Assembly (NCBI GenBank): GCA_022340305.1
Contig: JAJDOF010000157.1
Location: forward strand, 1 to 37,905
Direction of reading: 5' to 3'
Length of the DNA: 37,905 nucleotides
Origin: Gammaproteobacteria bacterium
GTDB lineage: Bacteria; Pseudomonadota; Gammaproteobacteria; GCA-001735895
Shown here: positions 27,836 to 34,951 of the stretch, in pieces
Layout of the letters: each line of letters opens with the position of its first letter
How positions within the stretch are numbered: the first letter of the stretch is position 1
Position numbers and translations under genes: made by a program
The notes under the pieces: model-generated
The model's database searches: none
What the model was told of the DNA's origin: nothing
What the model saw: the letters and a program-made list of their open reading frames with translations, nothing else

Positions 27836-29426
27836 TGAAATGGAGCTTGCTGTCGCCGTCCTGGTTGATATCCGGATCGAGACCGCCACCTTCGAGGATG
27901 ACACCGTAATTCAGGCTGACACTGAGATTTTCTTTCCAGGCCCAGTACAGGCCGGCGCCCGCGGAGGAAAGGTCGAAATCGACACCCTCGTTACCCGGCA
28001 GATCGCCGTCGTTGAACTCGGTGTGGGCGAAGTCCGTAAACACCAGGAACCGCAGATCGGCCTCGCTTAGCGGGGGAAACCAGAGTTCGAGATTCAGCAC
28101 GTAACCCGAGTCACCGGTCACCGAGCGCTCCTCGAAGCCACGTAAAGTGCCTTCGCCGCCAACGCCAAACTGTTCGCCCGAGATCAGCAGCGCGTCGGTT
28201 TGCTGCCCGGAAAAACCGATGTGAAACAGATACTCTTCGGCAAACAGCTGGTCATAGGTCACGTTAAAACGCAGCGCGCTCCAGCCGGCTTCCGCTTCGA
28301 GACGATCGTCGGCGTACTCCTCGTCATCATCGCCGACTTCCTGGACCAGTGTAATGCCACCGAAAAAACTGTTGCCCGGGCCTTGCCGGCTAAACGAATA
28401 ACCCAGCTCCAGCGGCACACTGATAATGTTGGCTCCAGTCAATTCTACCGAGTCGAATTCGGATTTATTGTCAAAATTCTTGTGCTGCAAGCCGACCGAC
28501 CAGGAATGATTGTAACTGCTATCGGTCAGCATCGGGCGATTGTAGATAAACCCGTACACCCGGCCCTCACCGGTTATTTCCAGCGCCTGCCCACCGCCGA
28601 CACCGGGTGTGATTCCCTGTCCGGCATCATCGCCACCACCGGTTTCACCGGCCGAATCGGAATCCGAAAACAGCAGGTCGACGCTGGCGCCGTGGCTGTA
28701 CATCGGGATGTGATAGTTGATACCGATCTGCGTGGTCGCCTTTGTGTCTTCCGGAGCCGTTGTCAGGGTCGCGGTTATCGACTGATCGCGATTGAACAGG
28801 TTGCCGTGCTGATAACCCAGTGTCGTGCGCCACAGTTCGCCATCTTCAGGTCCGGTGTTGTCGAGGCTGATGAAAAAAACTTGTGGATCTCGATCATTGA
28901 CCGCCAGCAACGCATCGATGCTGTCGGACTCGGTACCCTCACGAAATCGCAACACCGTACTCTTCGAGGGATGTTCATTGGCAATCTTCAGCGAGCGCGA
29001 CAATAAACGAGTGTTCGGGGTCTCGCCGACCTGCAGTTCAGGCACCGAACCAGTGATATTTTCGTCGTCAAAATACTGGTTGCCCTCGACCGCGATTTTG
29101 CCGATAGCAAAGCGTGAAATTTTGAATTTTACCGTACCGGCAAGCAGGTCTTGCGGTGGCAGGGAAACCCGATGGAAGGCAAATCCGGCTTCGATGATGG
29201 CCTGCTCCAGCGCATCACGCGCAGCGGACAGACCTTCGAGCCCATATTGCTCTCCAATATAGGGGCTCAATACTTTACTCGCGCGCTCACCGATTGGATT
29301 ATCGCCGATGACTTCAAACCGTTCGACATCGAATCGAATCTGTTGCAAGGTATCCTGCGCGATACTGCCCAACGGCACGATCCACAGTAGCCCAGCCATT
29401 AACCAGCTGCCGCATCCACGTCGCAT
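27816..29426 (-). CDS. two-partner secretion outer membrane transporter (TpsB; ShlB/FhaC/HecB family)
   Basis: Omp85-superfamily pore that exports the TpsA protein across the outer membrane. It is 536 residues with a short signal peptide (PLGSIA/QDTL). A POTRA_2-type domain covers about 28-105 (VERFEVIGDNPI to GTVKFKISRFAIG), a second POTRA about 106-185, and a 16-strand-type barrel continues to the terminal YRF. The conserved lid-loop motif appears as LRGF at 428-431 (VRGF in most members), within GGEGTLRGFEERS. A Gly/Asp-rich insert near 250-275 probably forms an extracellular loop. It is the first gene of the cassette, and the FecR gene starts inside its last 20 bases. Confidence 0.93.
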   Translation of the reverse strand: MRRGCGSWLMAGLLWIVPLGSIAQDTLQQIRFDVERFEVIGDNPIGERASKVLSPYIGEQYGLEGLSAARDALEQAIIEAGFAFHRVSLPPQDLLAGTVKFKISRFAIGKIAVEGNQYFDDENITGSVPELQVGETPNTRLLSRSLKIANEHPSKSTVLRFREGTESDSIDALLAVNDRDPQVFFISLDNTGPEDGELWRTTLGYQHGNLFNRDQSITATLTTAPEDTKATTQIGINYHIPMYSHGASVDLLFSDSDSAGETGGGDDAGQGITPGVGGGQALEITGEGRVYGFIYNRPMLTDSSYNHSWSVGLQHKNFDNKSEFDSVELTGANIISVPLELGYSFSRQGPGNSFFGGITLVQEVGDDDEEYADDRLEAEAGWSALRFNVTYDQLFAEEYLFHIGFSGQQTDALLISGEQFGVGGEGTLRGFEERSVTGDSGYVLNLELWFPPLSEADLRFLVFTDFAHTEFNDGDLPGNEGVDFDLSSAGAGLYWAWKENLSVSLNYGVILEGGGLDPDINQDGDSKLHFNAVYRF

Positions 29427-29457
29427 TCTTATTGATTTTCAGCGTTACACGGCCGAC

Positions 29458-29487
29458 AGAATAACCGCTCGCTATGCGTATCGCCAA
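29458..29487 (-). promoter_or_regulatory. possible promoter of the TPS cassette
   Basis: On the minus strand TTGGCG (complement of 29482-29487) and TATTCT (complement of 29458-29463) are 18 bases apart and about 30 bases upstream of tpsB. Each box matches the sigma70 consensus at four of six positions. The 105-base gap between ubiI and tpsB has no better candidate. Confidence 0.25.
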
Positions 29488-29492
29488 CGAAA

Positions 29493-29520
29493 TTGCTCAA
29501 ACCGAACCATTTTTGAGCAA
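29493..29520 (-). terminator. inverted repeat after ubiI (weak terminator or operator)
   Basis: Perfect 9-base arms, TTGCTCAAA at 29493-29501 and TTTGAGCAA at 29512-29520, separated by 10 bases. It lies 11 bases past the ubiI stop. In the minus-strand RNA the stem is AU-rich and followed only by UUUCG, so as a terminator it is weak. It also lies just upstream of the putative tpsB promoter and could be a regulator site. Confidence 0.4.
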
Positions 29521-29531
29521 ATTTTCGCCAT

Positions 29532-30716
29532 TCAGGTGATGTTTTGCAGCGCTTTCCCAACCATCGTCCGTTTCAGCCAGGGCGTTGCATCGAGCAGCTG
29601 CATGCCCAGGTTGCGCAGCTGCACCACACCACCCTGCTCCAGCCCGTAAACCCATTTGAGCGCACTGAAGCTGTTGGCTGCAAGCCAGGTTTCACTCTTG
29701 CGTTGCCGCTCGTAGCGCCGCAACGGCTGCTGTGGAATCGTATCCCTGCAGGCACCGATCAGCTGAGCGCACAGCTCGACGTCGCTAAAACCCAGGTTGA
29801 CACCCTGTCCGGCGAGCGGGTGCACGCTGTGCGCCGCATCGCCCATCAATAGCACCCGGCCCTGCAGCCAGTGCGCACAGGAGTGCCAGCCCAGCGGAAA
29901 ACTGCGCCGCTCGCCACAACTGACGACCTCACCCAGGCGCTGCTCGAAGGCGACGCCGAGCGCTTCACAAAAGGCTTTTTCATCTAGAGGCGACAGGCGT
30001 TCGGCCATCTCATCGTCACAGGACCAGACTATCGAACTCTGCCCGTTGGCCAGGGGCAAAAAAGCTAACGGGCCGGTGCTCAAAAATCGTTGCCAGGCGG
30101 TGTGCCGATGCGCCAGCGAGGTATCGACGTTAGCGACAATTGCAGTTTGACGGTAACCACCCGACTGAATTTCGATTCCGGCCAGCGTTCGCGTTGGCGA
30201 CTGTTTGCCATCGGCCGCAATCAGCAATCCGGCTTCGATGCAGCGTCCGGAGTCGAGTCGCAACTCGACGCCTCGCGCACTATTTTCAAGCAGTGTCTCG
30301 ATTCGATCGGGTCTGAACCACTCGATTGCCGTATTGGCATCGCAAGCCCGGTGCAGGGTTTGCTGAATCAGGCGGTTCTCGACTATGGCGCCGAGATTAT
30401 CGCGCACCAGGTCGACGGCATCGAAACTGACACTGGCAGAACCGTGCTGATGCCAGATGTGCATCTGCTCGTAATAGCAAATACGGGCGGCGTCGAGCCG
30501 CTGCCAGATGCCCAGTTGCTGCAGAATCTGACGCGAGTGCGGGCTGATAGCGGACACGCGCAAATCATAGGGTTCGTCTTCCGCGGATACTGGCGCGCGG
30601 GGCGGCGCCGCTTCAATCAATGCCACTCGCATCCCGCGCTGCGCGAGTGCGAGTGCGGCACAACTGCCCACCATGCCGGCGCCGGCAATAATGACATCAT
30701 ATCGATGTCCGCTCAC
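29532..30716 (-). CDS. ubiI: ubiquinone biosynthesis FAD hydroxylase UbiI (VisC)
   Basis: Flavin monooxygenase of the UbiH/COQ6 family that in E. coli hydroxylates C5 of the ubiquinone ring precursor. The 394 residues include the dinucleotide-binding GAGMVGSCAALALAQRG at the N-terminus. The second FAD motif, GDAAHSVHPLAGQGVNLGF, lies near residue 285. The start is GTG and overlaps the ubiH stop by 4 bases (GTGA). I chose UbiI over UbiF from the pepP-ubiH-ubiI order; sequence alone does not settle it. Confidence 0.88.
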   Translation of the reverse strand: MSGHRYDVIIAGAGMVGSCAALALAQRGMRVALIEAAPPRAPVSAEDEPYDLRVSAISPHSRQILQQLGIWQRLDAARICYYEQMHIWHQHGSASVSFDAVDLVRDNLGAIVENRLIQQTLHRACDANTAIEWFRPDRIETLLENSARGVELRLDSGRCIEAGLLIAADGKQSPTRTLAGIEIQSGGYRQTAIVANVDTSLAHRHTAWQRFLSTGPLAFLPLANGQSSIVWSCDDEMAERLSPLDEKAFCEALGVAFEQRLGEVVSCGERRSFPLGWHSCAHWLQGRVLLMGDAAHSVHPLAGQGVNLGFSDVELCAQLIGACRDTIPQQPLRRYERQRKSETWLAANSFSALKWVYGLEQGGVVQLRNLGMQLLDATPWLKRTMVGKALQNIT

Positions 30717-31921
30717 AAATGACCCCGCAACAACCGATTACCACCAAAGGTCATCCCCATACCGGACAGCGCCGCCTGCGCCTTCAGCGCGGGCAACAGA
30801 TCGAGCAGGCCGAGGGCCGCCGCACGAGCCTGGTCGAGCAATGGCAATTCGTTGGAAAACATCGACACCAGGCCATCGCCGTAACGGATTACCTGGCGTT
30901 GTTCAGCTATCCGTTGGCGCTCGTATTTTTCGGCCAGCGGCGCAATGCCGCCGGCGTCGAGTTCGGCGAGCGACTGGTCGCAGAGCAATTCGTAAAGGCC
31001 GGCAACGTCGCGCAGCGCCAGGTTGAAACTCTGACCCGCAACCGGGTGCAGTGCGTTGGCGGCATTGCCGATCAACAGGCAGCGCCCGGCTTGCAGCGCC
31101 ACGGCGCTGGTGCGCTGCAACGGCAGCGAAAATCGCGCACTGACCGCTTCGATCAAACCCAGCCGAAAACCGAAACTATCCTGCAGGGCCGCGGCAAAGC
31201 CGACATCGTCGAGACCACAGACTTCAGCGGCTCGATCAGGTTGCAGAGTCCACACACAGGCATAACGCCGTCCGCCCAGCGGCAGCATGGCGAGTGGGCC
31301 CTGCGCGGTGAAGCGTTCATAGGCGGTATCCGCTTGCGGCATATCGACTTCGACGTTGCTGATCACCACCGACTGACCATAATCAATCCGTCGATGATCT
31401 ATACCCAGCGCCTGGCGCGCCTGCGACTGTGCGCCGTCGGCGACCAGCGCAAGCCGCACCTTCAGTTGGCGGCGGCGATTCTGCTGACGATAACCGATGT
31501 TCACCAGCGCATCCTGATCAATTGATGCAAAACTCGCGTTTTGCTGCAACTCGATCAGTTCAGAAGCCTGTACCGCTTGCAGCAGGCAATCACTCAAAGC
31601 CTGATTCTCGATAACGTAACCGAGCGCGTCCAGTCGGTAGTCATCGGCGTGCAGGCGCGTGACACCCCAGCGCGCGCGCGCCGATACATGGATGTGCCGA
31701 ATCGGTGCCGCCTGCGCCTCGATCGCCTGCCACAGACCCAGGGCGCGAAAAATTTGCACACTGCTGAACGATAGTGCCAGGGAACGTGCTGCCAGCCCCC
31801 GCGCCGGCTGCGGATCGAAGTTTCCCGCCTCGATAATTGTTATACGGCGTGCCGGATGCTGCAGTGCAAGAGCAGCACAGAGGCCGACCAGCCCGCCACC
31901 GATGATCGCGATATCGCGCAT
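30713..31921 (-). CDS. ubiH: ubiquinone biosynthesis FAD hydroxylase UbiH
   Basis: Flavin monooxygenase that in E. coli hydroxylates C1 of the octaprenylphenol ring in aerobic ubiquinone synthesis. It has 402 residues. The N-terminal FAD motif is IIGGGLVGLCAALAL. The second motif reads GNAANALHPVAGQSFNLAL; the GNAA in place of GDAAH is characteristic of UbiH. Its ATG follows the pepP stop with no gap, and its end overlaps ubiI by 4 bases, so pepP, ubiH and ubiI are tightly coupled. Confidence 0.92.
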   Translation of the reverse strand: MRDIAIIGGGLVGLCAALALQHPARRITIIEAGNFDPQPARGLAARSLALSFSSVQIFRALGLWQAIEAQAAPIRHIHVSARARWGVTRLHADDYRLDALGYVIENQALSDCLLQAVQASELIELQQNASFASIDQDALVNIGYRQQNRRRQLKVRLALVADGAQSQARQALGIDHRRIDYGQSVVISNVEVDMPQADTAYERFTAQGPLAMLPLGGRRYACVWTLQPDRAAEVCGLDDVGFAAALQDSFGFRLGLIEAVSARFSLPLQRTSAVALQAGRCLLIGNAANALHPVAGQSFNLALRDVAGLYELLCDQSLAELDAGGIAPLAEKYERQRIAEQRQVIRYGDGLVSMFSNELPLLDQARAAALGLLDLLPALKAQAALSGMGMTFGGNRLLRGHL

Positions 31922-33226
31922 CTAGCCCGCCATGAGCGCTTCGATTTCCGCAACCTTGCGCGGCAGGGCATCGGTGAGAATTTCACAGCCCTGGCGCGTC
32001 ACCAGCACATCGTCCTCGATGCGAATACCGATATTCCACCACTTGCGGTGCACTCCCCTGGTGTGCGCCGGAATATAAATGCCGGGTTCAATGGTCAACA
32101 CCATGCCCGGCTCGAGTAGACGCCACTGATCGCCGACCCGGTAATCACCGACATCGTGAACATCGAGTCCCAGCCAGTGACCGGTGCGGTGCATATAGAA
32201 CTTGCGGTAAGCCTGCTCCTTCAGCAACCTGGCAACCGTGCCCTTCAACAGCTTGAGCTCAATCAGGCCACGCGTGATGACGCGTACCGCCGCATCGTGT
32301 GGATCGTTCCAGTGATTGCCGGGCTTGACCTTCTTGACCGCCGCCTGGTGAGCCGCCAGCACAATGTCGTACAGGTCGCGCTGGGCACTTGAATATTTAC
32401 CATTCACCGGAAAGGTGCGCGTGACATCGGAAGCGTAACCTTCCACCTCACAGCCGGCATCGATTAACAATAACTCACCGTCCTTCAGTTCGTCGTTGTT
32501 GTCGGTGTAATGCAGGATACAGCCGTTGGCGCCGCCGCCGACGATCGCCGGATAAGCGTGGTCGGCATTGTAGCCGCGATATTCGTGATCGAACTCCGCA
32601 TGGATCTGGTACTCGTACTTGCCCGGTGCACACAATTTCATGGCGCGCAGATGAGCACGTACATTGATGGCCGCCGCCTTGCGCATCATGCGCAATTCTT
32701 CGCGGCTCTTGAACAGGCGCATGTCGTGCAGCAAGTATTCAAGCGCCACGAACTCCGAGGGTACGTGCTTGCCGCTACGCGAATGCTCGCGAATATGGGA
32801 AACCCAGCCGATCAGCCGCTTGTCGAACTCGGAGTAACGCCCCATGATATTGAAGATGCTATCGGTGCCCTCCAGCATTCCCGGCAGGATGTCGTCGATA
32901 TCGTCGATCGGAAAAGAGTCATCCGCACCGTGGATATCTATGGCGCCTTCCTGCCCCGCGCGCCGGCCATTCCAGGTTTCTTTTTCCGGATCTTTCTCGC
33001 GGCAGAAGAGTATGTATTCGCCGTGTTTACGACCAGGCTTCAGTACCATAACGGCATCGGGCTCGTTGAACCCGGTCAGGTACAGAAAATCGCTGTCCTG
33101 GCGAAACGGGAAGTGCGCATCGCGATTGCGGATCAGTTCCGATGACGACGGCAGAATCGCAATGGTATTCTTGCCCATCATTTTCATCAGCTGACTGCGA
33201 CGACGTTTAAATTCAGTTATTTTCAT
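31922..33226 (-). CDS. pepP: Xaa-Pro aminopeptidase PepP
   Basis: Cytosolic dimanganese M24 peptidase that removes N-terminal residues preceding proline. It has 434 residues from the ATG at 33226; a TTG two codons upstream is an alternative. The aminopeptidase P N-terminal domain (FKRRRSQLMKMMG, FLYLTGFNEPDAVMVL) precedes the catalytic domain. Metal ligands lie in LLIDAGCEVEGYASDVTRTF (two Asp), HRTGHWLGLDVHDVG (His), EPGIYIP (Glu) and GIRIEDDVLV (Glu). It sits between ygfB and ubiH, as in E. coli. Confidence 0.96.
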   Translation of the reverse strand: MKITEFKRRRSQLMKMMGKNTIAILPSSSELIRNRDAHFPFRQDSDFLYLTGFNEPDAVMVLKPGRKHGEYILFCREKDPEKETWNGRRAGQEGAIDIHGADDSFPIDDIDDILPGMLEGTDSIFNIMGRYSEFDKRLIGWVSHIREHSRSGKHVPSEFVALEYLLHDMRLFKSREELRMMRKAAAINVRAHLRAMKLCAPGKYEYQIHAEFDHEYRGYNADHAYPAIVGGGANGCILHYTDNNDELKDGELLLIDAGCEVEGYASDVTRTFPVNGKYSSAQRDLYDIVLAAHQAAVKKVKPGNHWNDPHDAAVRVITRGLIELKLLKGTVARLLKEQAYRKFYMHRTGHWLGLDVHDVGDYRVGDQWRLLEPGMVLTIEPGIYIPAHTRGVHRKWWNIGIRIEDDVLVTRQGCEILTDALPRKVAEIEALMAG

Positions 33227-33276
33227 CTTCAAATTGCTAGAACTCGTGGCGATATGCCATTAACGGGCGTAGTGCC

Positions 33277-33819
33277 CTAATGCAGAGTTGACACCGGCTT
33301 CAGTGGATTCAAGGCCTCTCTTAAAATCAACGTGACGATTCGAACATGCTCGACGACTTCGGCAAATTGCTGTTGTGCCGTTTCGTTGGCCTCTTCATCG
33401 TGGCTGAGCTTACTAATTTCGAGCAGGTCTGACAAACCCTCGCGGGCGTCGTCGTCGAGCGCATCATCGACGGCTGCGGCATTGAGCCCGAATCCATACA
33501 GGAAACCCTGGCACCAGTGCGACAAACCGAGCAGGCACAGACTGAAATCGTCGTCTTCATCAGGCAGTAAAATCTCGAAAGCGAGGTCTTCACTGTCAAA
33601 TTGCTCCTCGGTAGTAGTAAATAACTCTTCGAGCACGCCGATTCGTTCCGCGGCGAGTACGTCACTGGCATCGGGTAAATCATCCAGCGTATGCCCCAAC
33701 CAGGTCGGCAGGTCGGCATTGTCCAACAGCAGGGCGCACAAGGTGCCATGCGCTTCGGCGGCATCCAGGTTAGCGCCCAGGCCCTCTAAAGCGGCCTGCA
33801 CCCTGTCAAAATCGATCAT
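33277..33819 (-). CDS. ygfB: YgfB / UPF0149 family protein
   Basis: An acidic helical protein of 180 residues. The conserved N-terminal AAEAHGTLCALL block and the central HWCQGFLYGFG block identify the YgfB/YecA-like UPF0149 family. There is no C-terminal SEC-C zinc motif, so it is the short YgfB form. The E. coli and Pseudomonas members lie directly upstream of pepP, as here; the role is poorly defined, and in Pseudomonas it has been linked to gene regulation. It is divergent from the coiled-coil/zapA pair, with about 106 bases between. Confidence 0.9.
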   Translation of the reverse strand: MIDFDRVQAALEGLGANLDAAEAHGTLCALLLDNADLPTWLGHTLDDLPDASDVLAAERIGVLEELFTTTEEQFDSEDLAFEILLPDEDDDFSLCLLGLSHWCQGFLYGFGLNAAAVDDALDDDAREGLSDLLEISKLSHDEEANETAQQQFAEVVEHVRIVTLILREALNPLKPVSTLH

Positions 33820-33925
33820 TGTAGAAAACCTGCAGATTCGTATAATTCCGGCATTCTATCACTAGCACGCAACGGCAAAGAACAAGCATATTGACCTGCG
33901 CAGCTTAAGGCCTGATGATTGCACC

Positions 33926-34156
33926 ATGGACTCTGATAAAGATATATATACCGAAGACGACCTGAGGCAGCTCGAGCAGCGTATCGACGAACTCATCGAT
34001 ACCGTGGGTTTGCTAAAGAACGAGAATACCAACCTGCGCCAGCAGAAGGACAAGTTGGTCACTGAACGCTCTCAACTGATCGAAAAAACCGAGATGGCGC
34101 GCAGCCGGGTTGAGGCGATGATTTCACGCTTGCGATCACTAGAACTAGGCTCATGA
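33926..34156 (+). CDS. TIGR02449-type small coiled-coil protein
   Basis: A 76-residue, highly charged product predicted to be nearly all coiled coil (LRQLEQRIDELIDTVGLL, LRQQKDKLVTERSQLIEK). It resembles the TIGR02449 family found immediately before zapA in many gammaproteobacteria and is similar in size and style to the division factor ZapB. The stop overlaps the zapA start by 4 bases. A role in the FtsZ ring with ZapA is an inference from the coupling. Confidence 0.8.
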   Translation: MDSDKDIYTEDDLRQLEQRIDELIDTVGLLKNENTNLRQQKDKLVTERSQLIEKTEMARSRVEAMISRLRSLELGS

Positions 34157-34464
34157 CAGACGCTCAACCAATCAACATCTCGATACTCGACAAGGATTAC
34201 AAGGTCGCCTGCCCGGTGGGTGAGCAAACCGCACTGCTGGAATCCGCCAGGTTTCTCGATCACAAGATGCGCGAAGTTCGCGATCTCGGCAATATCATGG
34301 GTTCCGAACGCATTGCCGTGATTACGGCGCTCAACATGGCTAACGACCTGCTCAGAACCAGCACTCTCGATAAAGACATCGGCCCGAAATTACCACCACG
34401 CCTGAAAGATCTTGAATCCAAGATTTCGCGCGTGCTCGAACAGGCCCGTCAACTCGAAATTTAG
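34153..34464 (+). CDS. zapA: cell division protein ZapA
   Basis: A 103-residue FtsZ-associated factor that cross-links and stabilises FtsZ protofilaments. The N-terminal globular part reads INISILDKDYKVACPVGE followed by LLESARFLDHKMREVR. The ERIAVITALNMANDLL helix and the C-terminal coiled coil follow. It is coupled to the upstream coiled-coil gene by an ATGA overlap. 6S RNA follows downstream, as in E. coli and Pseudomonas. Confidence 0.94.
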   Translation: MTDAQPINISILDKDYKVACPVGEQTALLESARFLDHKMREVRDLGNIMGSERIAVITALNMANDLLRTSTLDKDIGPKLPPRLKDLESKISRVLEQARQLEI

Positions 34465-34668
34465 CTCCTGTCTCTGTCGACACCTCCTGCTTCGACCGTC
34501 GATTCGTTCACTATGACGAGGCCTGCTGCGGTCAGGTGGCTTTAAGCCAGCCCTGTGCCGACTTTCCGGCGGCGAGTTCAGTTACGCTCACATCCCGATA
34601 TCCCGAGCGCGGGCACGGCTCGAAAATGAGATCCAGTACACATCTTGCCGCTAATTAAAATTTTAAAT
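34465..34668 (+). other. gap between zapA and the 6S RNA promoter
   Basis: About 200 bases without a gene I can support. It contains short GC-rich inverted repeats (for example GGTGGCTT with AAGCCAGCC near 34535-34555) but no T-run, so no clear terminator for zapA. Confidence 0.4.
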
Positions 34669-34697
34669 TTTACTTTTCGCTAAAACCGAGCCATAGT
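34669..34697 (+). promoter_or_regulatory. sigma70-type promoter of 6S RNA
   Basis: TTTACT (34669-34674) and CATAGT (34692-34697) are separated by 17 bases, and the expected first transcribed base falls at about 34702-34705, where the 6S closing stem begins. The AT-rich run just upstream (34655-34670) could act as an UP element. Confidence 0.5.
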
Positions 34698-34701
34698 ACT
34701 T

Positions 34702-34887
34702 TCATACCGACTACGGTGATCGTTAGCAACCTTCATAATCCTTGAGCCTATTTATCAATCTCGGGGATTTCCGTGCCACTCTGGTGCGCATGCCTGATCT
34801 GTCAGGAAGCCTGATGAGTAGCCAATTTCCCCACCTGAACCTTTGGTTCAAGGTTGATAGAATGCGACGACACCGTGGTTGGTATCC
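34702..34887 (+). ncRNA. ssrS: 6S RNA
   Basis: Small RNA of about 185 nucleotides that mimics an open promoter and sequesters sigma70 RNA polymerase in stationary phase. The 5' arm at 34704-34718 (ATACCGACTACGGTG) pairs with the 3' arm at 34871-34885 (CACCGTGGTTGGTAT) using only Watson-Crick and G-U pairs. The interior segment CACCTGAACCTTTGGTTCAAGG near 34830-34853 and the following TGCGACGACACC strongly resemble the 3' half of E. coli 6S. The position after zapA matches the known arrangement. The ends are estimated from the stem. The usual next gene, 5-formyltetrahydrofolate cyclo-ligase (ygfA), is absent here. Confidence 0.85.
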
Positions 34888-34925
34888 TTAACACCCTGTT
34901 TTCTTTACCAAAACACCCCGATCGA

Positions 34926-34946
34926 CGCGCTGGCCAGGCCGGCGCG
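34926..34946 (-). terminator. GC-rich hairpin after ilvA
   Basis: Arms CGCGCTGGCC (34926-34935) and GGCCGGCGCG (34937-34946), one wobble, lying 5 bases past the ilvA stop. No T-run follows directly, only GTTTTGG some 15 bases on, so it may be a weak terminator or simply a 3' stabilising stem. Confidence 0.35.
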
Positions 34947-34951
34947 GCAGT

